Source: CAUPWF01 sp963515125 (lineage in GTDB: Bacteria; Bacillota; Clostridia; Lachnospirales; Lachnospiraceae). From it: a stretch of DNA of 64,000 nucleotides. Positions 1 to 8,691 of the stretch are shown piece after piece. The position numbers were made by a program, and so were the translations under genes. The stretch covers positions 186,001 through 250,000 of the forward strand of contig JBQKKG010000004.1 in the NCBI GenBank assembly GCA_052116865.1, read 5' to 3'. Below the pieces are notes generated by a model that was not told where the DNA came from, did not search any database, and saw nothing but the letters and a program-made list of their open reading frames with translations. Numbering within the stretch: the first letter of the stretch is position 1; each line of letters opens with the position of its first letter.

Positions 1-216
1 TATCTATCAAAGTATATTAAGGAGAAATCAGGGGAAACATTTGGGGATATAGTGAAAAGAACTCGCATGAAAAAGGCGAAGAACTTGTTGAAAAATGGAA
101 ACATGACTATTGAAAATGTTGCATTATCTGTAGGATATCAAAATGTAGAACACTTTAATCGCTTGTTTAAAAAAGAATATAAGTTGACTCCAGTACAATA
201 TAGAAATTCAAGGTAA
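1..216 (+). CDS. AraC-family transcriptional regulator, C-terminal part
   Basis: Only the last 71 codons are present; the gene runs off the left edge. The reading frame is open from base 1 to the TAA at 214-216. The sequence is the second half of an AraC/XylS DNA-binding domain: a stretch with VALSVGYQNVEHFNRLFKKEY followed by LTPVQYR, which is the family's second helix-turn-helix and closing signature. The sensor domain lies outside the window, so the ligand cannot be guessed. A terminator follows directly, so it is probably transcribed separately from the ABC genes downstream. Confidence 0.9.
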   Translation, partial: YLSKYIKEKSGETFGDIVKRTRMKKAKNLLKNGNMTIENVALSVGYQNVEHFNRLFKKEYKLTPVQYRNSR

Positions 217-240
217 AAAATTAAGATCAAAATTTAAGCT

Positions 241-278
241 AAAAAGCGGGCAGAGTGATAAAATGCTCGCTTTTTTTT
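241..278 (+). terminator. Rho-independent terminator after the AraC-type gene
   Basis: The left arm AAAAAGCGGGCA pairs with TGCTCGCTTTTT (one G-T wobble) around a short loop, and eight T residues follow. Confidence 0.85.
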
Positions 279-295
279 AGATTTTCAGTCAGATA

Positions 296-324
296 TTGTA
301 GTAAATCTAATGAGGTGATATAAT
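296..324 (+). promoter_or_regulatory. Sigma-A-type promoter of the ABC transporter operon
   Basis: TTGTAG at 296-301, a 17-base spacer, and TATAAT at 319-324 preceded by TG at -1 (extended -10, TGATATAAT). It lies 57 bases before the permease start. Confidence 0.75.
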
Positions 325-380
325 TAATCCATCTATATATATCAATAATTCGTAGAGGAAATGCGGAGGGAAAAAGTAGT

Positions 381-2891
381 ATGGTGAGTAGTAAAGGACG
401 TAAACTTGCAATTGTTTTAGGATTTGCTATTATTGTTCTTTTTTTTATGCCTTGGTTTCAGATGAATGGAGAGATATATAATGTATTTACCTTAGTTCTA
501 GCTGCAAAAACAGCGGGTGGATTTGTATCTTTTTTAAGTACAAGTTATTTAAAATTTGTAGAGAATGAAACGGTATTGGCTGTGTTTGGTGCATTAATTC
601 AAATTTCATTTTTTATTCCAGTTGCCCAAATATTATTAATTGTTTTAAAATGGAAGAATAAGTCGACAATAGTTTTAGAAGGAGGCACATGTTTTAGTGT
701 TGGATTCTATGTATGTGTCTTGATTAAATTATGTGGCGGAATTATACCTGGAACTATGACATTTCTATTGATTATGATTTCTATTCATACTATTCAATTT
801 TTGGGTATTAGGGCTTTTGATGCACAAGAGGAAATAAAAAAGAACATTGAGTTGGAAGGGATTCCTGAAAAAGAAGAAAAATATCGCAATCCTTATTTGT
901 TAGAAGGAGAGAAGCGGCATAATTCCAAGTATATGACATTCATTTTTTGGAAGAATTTCACTTATAATATTCGCAATTTTTTTGTATTTATTTTTAGTGG
1001 TAGTATCTCAATTGCAATTATTTTAAATTCTTATCTAATTGTAGATGTAATTACTAAAATGACTGAAGCTGGAGTTATTAGATATTCATTTGAACAAATA
1101 GTGACTGCTTCTCTTAGTGTGATGTATGCATTTACGATATTATTGCTTGTATTTTCTATCTTGTATTATATAAAGACAAGGATGAAGGATTATGGCATGT
1201 ATTTGATTCTAGGAATACAAAAGAAAACATTAGTAAGGTTTGTGCTAACAGAGTACATTTTTGGTTGGATTTGTTCTGTCTTGATCGGACTAATGATAGG
1301 TACGTTAAGTTCTACGGTATTCCGTAGCTTGATGGAACAATTGTATTCAAATGCTTTTTTAAGTTTGCATACTAATATCGTTGTGTACCTTAAAACAGTA
1401 GGTTGGAGTTTTGTTATTTTCTTTGTAGCATTTGCAGCCGAGCAGGAGATGATTTCGTGCATAGGTCTTCAGGAGGTGTTACAGGCAGACATAAAAAAGG
1501 GAAAGCGGCCAATGAAAAAGAAGTTTCAATGGTTTACTTTATTAGGAGTTGGACTTGTAGTATTAGCTATTTATTTATTAGGAACATACTTTGGGAGAAA
1601 TGGTTATTTTGTACCAATAGTCATGGCTCTGGTTGGAATGTATTTGTTATTTATCTTTGGAGGAAGTGGCCTTCTTAACCTTTTGACAAAATCTAAATCC
1701 TATTATAGAAAATTGTTGTCTATTAATACATTTTATTATAGATATATGAGAAATGTACAGACCCTCTTTTTAGTATTCACATATACATTTATTCTCACAT
1801 ATACACTATTTTTTCGTATAGCAGATAGTTTGCCATTGGAGGCATCGAAAGATCGATATCCATATGATTTAGTATGGATTGGTTCTGGAGATGGAAAAAA
1901 CTTTGAGGTGATGGATGCGTTTCAAAGAGAACATGCAATTGCCTATCAATCCATTCCTTGTATCAAAATCGCATCTTCGGATAAGGGTGAACAGATTGGG
2001 GTTACGGCAAGTGTGTATGAATCATGGACCGGTAAATCTATAGACTTAAAGGGTAATGAGATATCTATCATATATCAATGGGATGATCAATCAAAAAATA
2101 GTATGAAGATGTCTGCAGATGCAAAGACACCAAATGTACATATTGGAAAAGGTGAAGAACGTTTTTGGTATCAAATGGCTCCTATACATCATTTTTTTTC
2201 GGATAATTATGTAGTAAAGGAAGAACAAATAGATAATGTTTTTGGAATCTTTAGGGAGCCATCGCAGACGAATATTATTGTGTTTTCAGACACCTATTAT
2301 AAAAAGGTAGAAAGTCAGGCGGACGCATCACTTCAATTAATGTTAGTTGACTATACAAAGGATAAGGATAGTGAAGAAATTAAGCAAGTAAAGGAATATG
2401 CAAAAGAACATACGACAGTATATTTTGGAGATGATACTGCAGATTATTATGAAAAGTATGAGTTATTGAAACAATACAAACTAAAGAATACAGTAGATGT
2501 AACGGCTAATTCTTTTATTATTTCCATCCTAATATTTAGCAATTTATTTATTTTAGGGACAAAAATTGCTTCAGATATTCCGATGACAAAAAAGAAATAC
2601 GAATTCCTATTTTGTATGGGAATGAAAAAAAAGGATCGATTGAAATGTGTTGGGAAAGAACTGAAAGCCATGATATTTATGCCAGTGTTTTTAGGAGTAG
2701 GATTAGGAGGCATATTTATTGTACGGGAGTTATTATTACGTGATATGGGAAATGCGATACTTCATGCTTGCATTGGATATTTGAGTATTTTTATAGTTGC
2801 TTATAGTTGCATTATATTAGTGTTTTATTTGATTATGAGAGGGATTGTGAATCGTTCTATAGGAGGGAAAAATGAATATCATAGAGGTTAA
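381..2891 (+). CDS. ABC transporter permease, FtsX/BceB-like, with an extra N-terminal membrane domain
   Basis: An 836-residue membrane protein. Residues from about 190 look like an FtsX-type (MacB/BceB-like) permease. It has a membrane segment near 200-225, then a pair near 240-330 with YGMYLILGIQKKTL between them, a large outside domain at about 480-680, and three C-terminal membrane segments. The first ~150 residues form about four additional hydrophobic segments that this family normally lacks, followed by a charged linker. The start has GGAGGG upstream. The stop codon overlaps the ATPase gene by 20 bases, so the two are co-translated. The family acts in peptide-antibiotic sensing/export or lipoprotein release; the substrate here is unknown. 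No two-component system sits beside it. Confidence 0.85.
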   Translation: MVSSKGRKLAIVLGFAIIVLFFMPWFQMNGEIYNVFTLVLAAKTAGGFVSFLSTSYLKFVENETVLAVFGALIQISFFIPVAQILLIVLKWKNKSTIVLEGGTCFSVGFYVCVLIKLCGGIIPGTMTFLLIMISIHTIQFLGIRAFDAQEEIKKNIELEGIPEKEEKYRNPYLLEGEKRHNSKYMTFIFWKNFTYNIRNFFVFIFSGSISIAIILNSYLIVDVITKMTEAGVIRYSFEQIVTASLSVMYAFTILLLVFSILYYIKTRMKDYGMYLILGIQKKTLVRFVLTEYIFGWICSVLIGLMIGTLSSTVFRSLMEQLYSNAFLSLHTNIVVYLKTVGWSFVIFFVAFAAEQEMISCIGLQEVLQADIKKGKRPMKKKFQWFTLLGVGLVVLAIYLLGTYFGRNGYFVPIVMALVGMYLLFIFGGSGLLNLLTKSKSYYRKLLSINTFYYRYMRNVQTLFLVFTYTFILTYTLFFRIADSLPLEASKDRYPYDLVWIGSGDGKNFEVMDAFQREHAIAYQSIPCIKIASSDKGEQIGVTASVYESWTGKSIDLKGNEISIIYQWDDQSKNSMKMSADAKTPNVHIGKGEERFWYQMAPIHHFFSDNYVVKEEQIDNVFGIFREPSQTNIIVFSDTYYKKVESQADASLQLMLVDYTKDKDSEEIKQVKEYAKEHTTVYFGDDTADYYEKYELLKQYKLKNTVDVTANSFIISILIFSNLFILGTKIASDIPMTKKKYEFLFCMGMKKKDRLKCVGKELKAMIFMPVFLGVGLGGIFIVRELLLRDMGNAILHACIGYLSIFIVAYSCIILVFYLIMRGIVNRSIGGKNEYHRG

Positions 2892-3630
2892 GGGATTGAT
2901 TCGTTGCTACGAAAAAGGTGCTATAAATGATATGGGTAACAAAGAAGATGTTAAGGTTTTGCGTGGAATTGATTTAGATATTATAGAACATGATTTTATA
3001 TGTATTATGGGAAAGTCTGGATGCGGAAAAACAACGTTACTTAAAACATTAGGGTTGATTGATAAGCCAAACCAAGGTACCATACAATTTAAAGGTAGAG
3101 ATACCACTGATTTATATGGAGATGCACTTTCAGATATTAGAAGAAACGAAATAGGCTTTGTATTTCAAGACTTTTATCTGATGGATAGCTTAAGTGTATT
3201 AGAAAATATAATGCTTCCTATGATTCTTAATCAGGAGCAGACCAATAAAATGGTAAGGACAGCCAAGGAACTTGCTGAGCATTATGAAATTTCACACTTG
3301 CTGAATAAGAATCCTTATCAATTGTCTGGTGGGGAGAAACAAAGAGTTGCTATTTGTAGGGCATTGGGGAATAATCCTGATGTAATTATGGCCGATGAAC
3401 CAACTGGGAATTTAGATTCGAAGTCGGCAAAAATTGTAATTGATTCTCTAAAGCGGGTGAATGAGGATTTGGGTAAAACAGTGATTATTGTAACCCATGA
3501 TCCATTGATTGCAAGTGCTAGTAAAAAGATAGTCTTTTTGAAAGATGGAATAGTACTGGATATTTTTGAAAAAGAGAAGGAGAAAGAAAATTTTTACGAT
3601 GTGATTGTAAAAAAGATGATAGATTTATAA
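2872..3630 (+). CDS. ABC transporter ATP-binding protein (MacB/LolD type)
   Basis: A 252-residue nucleotide-binding subunit. It has Walker A GKSGCGKTT near residue 45, a Q-loop in FVFQDFYLMDSLSV, the signature QLSGGEKQRVAICRAL, Walker B VIMADEPTGNLD and the switch histidine in VTHDP. The DEPTGNLD form is typical of the MacB/LolD/BceA branch that pairs with FtsX-type permeases, matching the upstream neighbour. The start ATG lies inside the end of the permease gene with AGGAGGG five bases before it. The residues between the first strand and Walker A are slightly extended (an insert with NDMGNKEDVK). Confidence 0.93.
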   Translation: MNIIEVKGLIRCYEKGAINDMGNKEDVKVLRGIDLDIIEHDFICIMGKSGCGKTTLLKTLGLIDKPNQGTIQFKGRDTTDLYGDALSDIRRNEIGFVFQDFYLMDSLSVLENIMLPMILNQEQTNKMVRTAKELAEHYEISHLLNKNPYQLSGGEKQRVAICRALGNNPDVIMADEPTGNLDSKSAKIVIDSLKRVNEDLGKTVIIVTHDPLIASASKKIVFLKDGIVLDIFEKEKEKENFYDVIVKKMIDL

Positions 3631-3741
3631 ACAAGAGATTAGAAAAAATTAATTTGCCCGTTAAAGTAGGTGGGGCCGTAAAGGTTGCCGGGATGAAGGG
3701 CAGGGTGTTAATTGTACACAGTTTAGTATTATTTGGGGTAA

Positions 3742-3773
3742 CAAAAAGAGAGTGTATCAATGGATACACTCTC
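3742..3773 (-). terminator. Terminator of the peptide transporter gene
   Basis: A perfect 11-base-pair hairpin, GAGAGTGTATC / GATACACTCTC with loop AATG, lies at 3748-3773. Read on the minus strand it is followed by TTTTTG, so it serves the minus-strand transporter. On the plus strand there is no T run. Confidence 0.8.
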
Positions 3774-3814
3774 GTGGGTTACAATCATATGTCTCAGTGA
3801 TAATATTATGTTAT

Positions 3815-5152
3815 TTAATCTTCAACTAAGCTATTCAATCTCTTATCCATTGCCCAAAGAACAACACCGCATACTAATACGATTGCACCTGTAACAGCGT
3901 AAGCTGGTGCGAATTTGAATTTTGTAAGGAATTCATATAAATAACCGTATGCTTTACCTGCGAAGAAGATAGCAAATGGCCATACGCCAAGTAATAATCC
4001 AAGTGTTCTTGCAGGAGAGAACTTGTTGATGAATGAGTTACCAAGTGGAGAGAATACCATTTCACCAAGTGATAAGATAACACCGAACAAAGCAATAAAT
4101 AATACGTTAACTTGACCATCACCTCTAAGAATATCTAACACTGACATGTATACGAAAGAAATACCCAATAATCCCATACCAAGGGCAGTTTTTTTGAACA
4201 TACTCATATCACCTTGAGGTCTAGATGCAAGCTTATTCCAAACAACAGCAAGAACAGGTCCTAATACGATACAGCATAATGCGTTAACTGAATCAAACCA
4301 AGCTGTAGGAATTTGGAAGTTACCAATTGACCAGTTAGCAAAATTACAAGCACCTTCAGCACCATCTGGTCCCCAGTAATAGTATACTGGCATGTAAGCC
4401 AAGTACCAAACTGTCCAGAAGATAACAGAAAATAATGTTACTATAAGGATAGCTGCAATTCTTTTCTTTTCAATTCCTGTAAGAGGTTTTGTTTCTTCTG
4501 CTTTTTCTTTTTTCTCTTCTTTTCTAGAGTCAATTTTAAATGGTTTTTTACCAACTTCGCCAAGGTATTTTTTTCCCATAATAATCCACCATAAAGCATC
4601 GATTACCATGATAATACCACAAACTAAAAATGTTGCTCTATAGCTGTAAGTAGAAGCAATTAATACGATAAATGTTGTTCCAATAAATGAACCAATATTT
4701 ACGAATGAATACTGAATAGAGAATGCAGCATCTAATTCATCTGGATCGTTGAAAAGTCTTCCGTTAACACCAGATACGTTACCTTTGAATAAACCTGTTC
4801 CGATTGATACAAGTGCAATCATTAACCAGCACATTCCAATCGAATTTGTTTGCCATCCAACGAAGTAACCAGCACCCATTAAAATAGCACCAACAGGTAC
4901 TGCAAGACGAGGACTAAGGTAGTGGTCACATAACCAACCGCCGATAACTGGTGTAAGGTATGTAAATGCTACTAAGTTTGCTGACATTTTAGCTCCATCA
5001 GCAGGATTCATTCCAAGTCCGCCTTCTGCAATAGATTTAACTACAAATATTGCAATTAGCCATTTTGCTGTGTAATATGCCATTCTTTCGAATGTGAAAG
5101 TCATATTACAAACGTAGAAACCAAAAGGTCTCTTTTTTGTTGTTTCTCCCAT
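3815..5152 (-). CDS. POT/PTR-family proton-coupled peptide transporter
   Basis: A 445-residue multi-spanning protein of the major facilitator superfamily. The N-terminus FGFYVCNMTFTFERMAYY resembles the POT signature with the paired Glu-Arg, and YLTPVIGGWLCDHY and GTGLFKGNVSGVNG are characteristic of the POT family. It would import di- and tripeptides with protons. An in-frame TTG lies at 5167, but GGAGGA falls between it and the ATG at 5152, so ATG 5152 is the start. The loop between helices 6 and 7 is rich in Lys/Glu. The relic upstream is from a peptidase, suggesting an older peptide-utilisation operon. Confidence 0.88.
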   Translation of the reverse strand: MGETTKKRPFGFYVCNMTFTFERMAYYTAKWLIAIFVVKSIAEGGLGMNPADGAKMSANLVAFTYLTPVIGGWLCDHYLSPRLAVPVGAILMGAGYFVGWQTNSIGMCWLMIALVSIGTGLFKGNVSGVNGRLFNDPDELDAAFSIQYSFVNIGSFIGTTFIVLIASTYSYRATFLVCGIIMVIDALWWIIMGKKYLGEVGKKPFKIDSRKEEKKEKAEETKPLTGIEKKRIAAILIVTLFSVIFWTVWYLAYMPVYYYWGPDGAEGACNFANWSIGNFQIPTAWFDSVNALCCIVLGPVLAVVWNKLASRPQGDMSMFKKTALGMGLLGISFVYMSVLDILRGDGQVNVLFIALFGVILSLGEMVFSPLGNSFINKFSPARTLGLLLGVWPFAIFFAGKAYGYLYEFLTKFKFAPAYAVTGAIVLVCGVVLWAMDKRLNSLVED

Positions 5153-5226
5153 TTTTAATTCCTCCAATAACTTTTTTAGATTTCTCTTGTGTATTTGAAC
5201 AACCAGCTCTACTCAGTAATAGAATG

Positions 5227-5254
5227 AATATACAAGCCAAGTTGTAAATACCAA
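5227..5254 (-). promoter_or_regulatory. Possible promoter for the peptide transporter
   Basis: On the minus strand: TTGGTA (5249-5254), a 16-base spacer, and TATATT (5227-5232), about 75 bases before the transporter start. It is only a moderate match. The stronger promoter at 5738-5767 may also read through into the transporter. Confidence 0.4.
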
Positions 5255-5448
5255 CCTATGTAATAATTAATACAGGTTCAAAAGGAAGCAATTCAACCTA
5301 AAGTGAATTTATGAACCAATCTTTACCTGCTGGGGTATCATGAATGTTATAAAGCTATGTAACATCATGACTGCACCACACTTGAAACATTTTCTAAATC
5401 TTGTCTTTTACCGCTTACAATTATACCGATGTCAAATCTAATGCTGTA

Positions 5449-5688
5449 TTACTGGTTAATTGATATTCGGTTTGCATGCAAAAACAACCATAATCCGCTG
5501 ATATGCATCATTTTAGTAAGTACGAAAGTACCGACGGAATCGGTAAAATCGTACATATAGGCTCGAGATTTAGAAAAATCACCTACATATTTAATTTGAT
5601 GATTGCCTGCGGAACGGACAGCAGAAGCATCCATTTGTTTTTCTTCCATGAGCTTACGATAGTCTAAAAATCTGTCTGCAATACTCAT
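5449..5688 (-). pseudogene. Relic of an aminopeptidase P (peptidase M24B) N-terminus
   Basis: A 79-codon frame with a very good ribosome binding site (AAAGGAGGA) and ATG. The protein follows the N-terminal creatinase-like domain of Xaa-Pro aminopeptidase: YRKLMEEKQMDA, then a stretch ending IKYVGDFSKSRAYM, then FTDSVGTFVLTK and GLW, in family order. After GLW the family's TDGRYF core is replaced by unrelated residues and the frame stops. A full enzyme has 400-600 residues, and the metal-binding catalytic domain is absent from 5168-5448, where every frame is broken. I infer a deletion relic rather than a functional gene. A short expressed peptide cannot be excluded because promoter and ribosome site are intact. 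Confidence 0.7.
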
Positions 5689-5737
5689 TTCAAAAATCCT
5701 CCTTTGACATATTAAATTGTTTTTCCCCGTATGGAAA

Positions 5738-5767
5738 ATTGTATCATAGAACGTGGTCTAATGACAA
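5738..5767 (-). promoter_or_regulatory. Promoter of the aminopeptidase P relic
   Basis: On the minus strand: TTGTCA (5762-5767), an 18-base spacer, and TACAAT (5738-5743) with TGA just before it (extended -10). It lies about 50 bases upstream of the relic's ATG. Confidence 0.65.
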
Positions 5768-5957
5768 TAAAAAGTTAAGAAACTATAAAGAAATTTAATG
5801 AAAAAAGTGCACAAAATTTATAGAACGGACATATGTACACTTAGCAAAGACAAATGTTCAAATAGGTTAATACAATAACAAATTAACGTATAAAAACTTT
5901 ATAAAAGTAAAGAGAAAAAAATTCTGACAAATAATTAACAAAAAATAGATAAAAGTA
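5768..5957. other. AT-rich divergent intergenic region
   Basis: About 190 bases between the two divergent promoters, without any gene. The only structure I see is an imperfect inverted repeat, AGTGCACA (5806-5813) and TGTACACT (5834-5841), 20 bases apart, which could be a regulator site but matches no operator I know. Confidence 0.4.
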
Positions 5958-5986
5958 TTGAATTTTAATGTAAAAATAAGTATAAT
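5958..5986 (+). promoter_or_regulatory. Promoter of the carboxyltransferase/decarboxylase operon
   Basis: TTGAAT at 5958-5963, a 17-base spacer and a perfect TATAAT at 5981-5986, followed by a leader of about 50 bases to the first gene. Confidence 0.8.
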
Positions 5987-6044
5987 ATAATTGGCTAAAA
6001 TTTGGTTAAACTTTTAAATATAGAAAAATGGAGGGCTAGCTGAT

Positions 6045-7484
6045 ATGAGTTACAAGACAACGAAAAATCCTGCAAGTGAAAGAATTGCCACTTTACTTGA
6101 TGAGGGAAGCTTTGTTGAAATCGGTGGTGCAATTACAGCACGTGCAACTGATTTTAATTTAGCGCAAAAGGAAACTCCGGCAGATGGTGTGATTACTGGA
6201 TATGGGTTAATTGAGGGTAATCTGGTATATGTATATAGCCAAGATTCATCAGTATTAAATGGTGCAATTGGTGAAATGCATGCAAGAAAGATTGAGAACA
6301 TCTATGATATGGCAATGAAAATGGGCGCACCTGTCATTGGATTAGTAGATTGTGCGGGATTGAGATTGCAAGAAGCGACAGATGCACTTCATGGCTTTGG
6401 TAAAATTTACATGAAACAGACTTTGGCTTCAGGAGTAATCCCGCAAATTACAGCAATTTTTGGATCATGTGGTGGTGGTTTAGCAATGGTGTGTGCACTT
6501 TCTGATTTTACATTTATGGAAAAGGAGAAAGGAAAACTATTTGTAAATACGCCAAATGCTATTCAAGGAAATGAAGTATCTAAATGTGATACCTCTAAGG
6601 CAGAATTTCAGAGTGAGGAGACTGGCATTGTAGATGGAGTGGGTACGCAAGAAGAAATCTTGGAACAGATAAGAAGTTTGGTAGCACTTATTCCGATAAA
6701 TAACGAAGATGATACATCCTACGATGAGTGTAATGATGATTTGAATAGAACATGCACAGAAATAGAACAAGCAACAGAGGATACAGCGGTTGTACTTTCC
6801 ATGATTTCAGATGAACATGTATTTTTTGAGGTCAAGAAAGACTATGCAAAAGACATGGTTACAGGGTTTATTCGGTTGAATGGTATGACGATTGGAGCAA
6901 TTGCAAATCGTTCAAAAGTCTACAACGAATCAGCCGAAGTGGAGATGGAATTTGATGGAAGTTTATCAGCAAGGGGTTGTAAAAAAGCTGCTGATTTTGT
7001 GGATTTTTGTGATGCATTCAATATACCTATTTTAACACTTACAAATATATCTGGATATAAAGCAACTATGTGCTCTGAAAAACATATTGCAAAAGATGCT
7101 GCAAAACTAACATTTGCATTTGCAAATGCAACCGTTTCTAAAGTAAATGTAATAATAGGCAAAGCTTTTGGAAGTGCCTATGTTAGTATGAACAGCAAGG
7201 CAATTGGAGCAGATATGGTGTATGCTTGGCCAACAGCAGAAATAGGAATGATGGATGCAAATTTAGCTGCGAAAATCATGTATGCAGATGAAACAGCAGA
7301 AGTAATTAACGAAAAGGCTAATCAGTATAGAGATTTACAATCTAGTCCTCTTTCAGCTGCAAGAAGGGGATATGTAGATGCTATTATAGAACCCTTAGAT
7401 ACTAGAAAATATATTATTGGTGCATTTGAAATGCTATTCACAAAGAGAGAAGATCGTCCATCTAAAAAACACGGAACGGTTTAG
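6045..7484 (+). CDS. Biotin-dependent carboxyltransferase, methylmalonyl-CoA/propionyl-CoA type (MmdA / 12S)
   Basis: A 479-residue acyl-CoA carboxyltransferase. It shows the two crotonase-like halves of the family: GLVDCAGLRLQEA and FGSCGGGLAMVCAL in the first, and LTNISGYKATMCSE and IGKAFGSAYVSMNSKAIGADMVYAWPTAEIGMM in the second. The family moves carboxyl groups between biotin and acyl-CoA (methylmalonyl-CoA, malonyl-CoA or glutaconyl-CoA). The N-terminus is somewhat shorter than in classical MmdA. First gene of a five-gene operon with an OadG-like subunit, biotin carrier, OadB pump and a 5S-type carboxyltransferase. The acyl-CoA substrate is not decidable from sequence; methylmalonyl-CoA is the best guess. 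Confidence 0.9.
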   Translation: MSYKTTKNPASERIATLLDEGSFVEIGGAITARATDFNLAQKETPADGVITGYGLIEGNLVYVYSQDSSVLNGAIGEMHARKIENIYDMAMKMGAPVIGLVDCAGLRLQEATDALHGFGKIYMKQTLASGVIPQITAIFGSCGGGLAMVCALSDFTFMEKEKGKLFVNTPNAIQGNEVSKCDTSKAEFQSEETGIVDGVGTQEEILEQIRSLVALIPINNEDDTSYDECNDDLNRTCTEIEQATEDTAVVLSMISDEHVFFEVKKDYAKDMVTGFIRLNGMTIGAIANRSKVYNESAEVEMEFDGSLSARGCKKAADFVDFCDAFNIPILTLTNISGYKATMCSEKHIAKDAAKLTFAFANATVSKVNVIIGKAFGSAYVSMNSKAIGADMVYAWPTAEIGMMDANLAAKIMYADETAEVINEKANQYRDLQSSPLSAARRGYVDAIIEPLDTRKYIIGAFEMLFTKREDRPSKKHGTV

Positions 7485-7497
7485 TGAGGTGAATAAA

Positions 7498-8265
7498 GTG
7501 AAGAAAAAAATTAGTTTATTATTACTAACAGTGATTCTTACACTCGGTCTTTTTGGATGCGGGAGTAAGAATGAATCAAAAGTGGCATACAACACAGAGT
7601 CATTAGAGCAAGTAACAGATACTATTATTAGCAGTTTTTCTCAAATGTCTGATGAAGATTTTGATAAATTTTTAGAAGGTTCAGAATTAGAAGTGGATTT
7701 AACGTTAATGCAAACAGGGCTTCCAGTGGATCGAGATGCATTTATTAGCATGATACAATCATGGATGGCTGCTTCGAAAGACTGTGGTTCATACGTACAG
7801 CACGATGATTATGAAGTTGAAGAATCTTCAAGTGGACTGATATTTACCACAAACGCTAAATTTGAAAAGAAGGATGCAACTATATCATTTGTGTTTAATG
7901 AAAAATCAAAGATGGAATCGATGACAGTAGATGCAAAGTATACAACAAGTGAGATTCTTAAGAAGGCTGGATTAAATACATTGTTAGGAATGGGAACAGT
8001 ATTTGTAGTATTGATTTTTATATCCCTAATTATTTCGCTATTTAAATATATTCCAGCCATTGAAGCTAAATTCAGTAAAAAATCATTGCATAAGACTACT
8101 GATATACAAGCAGAACCAGTTGCTATTAATGCAGTGGAAGAAGCTTGTGATGATTTGGAATTAGTGGCTGTTATTACTGCGGCTATTGCTGCCTCTACAG
8201 GAACATCATCAGATGGATTTGTGGTTCGTTCTATAAAAAGACGTAAAACTAATAAATGGAATTAA
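7498..8265 (+). CDS. OadG/MmdD-like subunit with an N-terminal lipoprotein domain
   Basis: 255 residues from a GTG start preceded by GAGGTG; the longer in-frame extension would run back into the upstream gene. A signal sequence with lipobox LFGC predicts a lipidated Cys near residue 18. A soluble outer domain of about 130 residues follows, then one membrane helix (GMGTVFVVLIFISLIISLF) matching OadG. The cytoplasmic tail DDLELVAVITAAIAAS...VVRSIKRR is the conserved end of OadG in Gram-positive pumps. OadG-type subunits hold the decarboxylase complex together at the membrane. The outer lipoprotein domain is absent from classical short OadG proteins of about 85 residues. Confidence 0.82.
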   Translation: MKKKISLLLLTVILTLGLFGCGSKNESKVAYNTESLEQVTDTIISSFSQMSDEDFDKFLEGSELEVDLTLMQTGLPVDRDAFISMIQSWMAASKDCGSYVQHDDYEVEESSSGLIFTTNAKFEKKDATISFVFNEKSKMESMTVDAKYTTSEILKKAGLNTLLGMGTVFVVLIFISLIISLFKYIPAIEAKFSKKSLHKTTDIQAEPVAINAVEEACDDLELVAVITAAIAASTGTSSDGFVVRSIKRRKTNKWN

Positions 8266-8291
8266 TCGTGTAAAATTAGGAGGAAATAAAG

Positions 8292-8660
8292 ATGAAGAAT
8301 TATACAATTACAGTAAATGGGAACGTATATGATGTAACAGTAGAAGAAAATGGCGCTGATTCTGTGGCTATGCCAAGAACAACAGTTCCAATCGCGAAGG
8401 TACCAGCAAAACAAAGTCAAGTAGCCACTCCAGCAGGAAATGCAGGTAGCATTAAAGTTGAAGCAGGGGCAGCGGGCAAAATATTTAAAGTAGAAGCTAG
8501 TGTGGGACAAGCAGTGAAAAAAGGAGATGCTATTATTATAGTAGAGGCAATGAAAATGGAGATTCCAGTAGTTGCGCCTGAAGATGGTACAGTTGCAAGC
8601 ATCCATGTATCTGTAGGGGATTCTGTTGAAGCAGGAAGTTTGTTAGCTACTTTAAATTAG
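8292..8660 (+). CDS. Biotin carboxyl carrier protein (MmdC / 1.3S type)
   Basis: 122 residues. The C-terminal half is a biotinyl domain with the attachment motif EAMKMEI; the biotinylated lysine is Lys88. The N-terminal ~30 residues are the short strand region seen in decarboxylase carriers, followed by a Pro/Ala/Gln hinge. It would shuttle carboxyl groups from the carboxyltransferase(s) to the OadB subunit. It is the only biotinyl domain in the operon, so both carboxyltransferases must share it or use a carrier coded elsewhere. Confidence 0.93.
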   Translation: MKNYTITVNGNVYDVTVEENGADSVAMPRTTVPIAKVPAKQSQVATPAGNAGSIKVEAGAAGKIFKVEASVGQAVKKGDAIIIVEAMKMEIPVVAPEDGTVASIHVSVGDSVEAGSLLATLN

Positions 8661-8691
8661 GAATTATTACAGCACCTTAGGAGGTTATAAA

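Noticed and set aside
1403..1678. Alternative 91-codon plus-strand frame inside the ABC permease
   Set aside because: No ribosome site, and the permease frame shows clear membrane topology throughout.
3631..3795. Open plus-strand frame after the ABC ATPase gene, reading LPVKVGGAVKVAGMKGRV and on to a TGA
   Set aside because: It has no start codon with a ribosome binding site and runs through the minus-strand terminator stem. No known motif.
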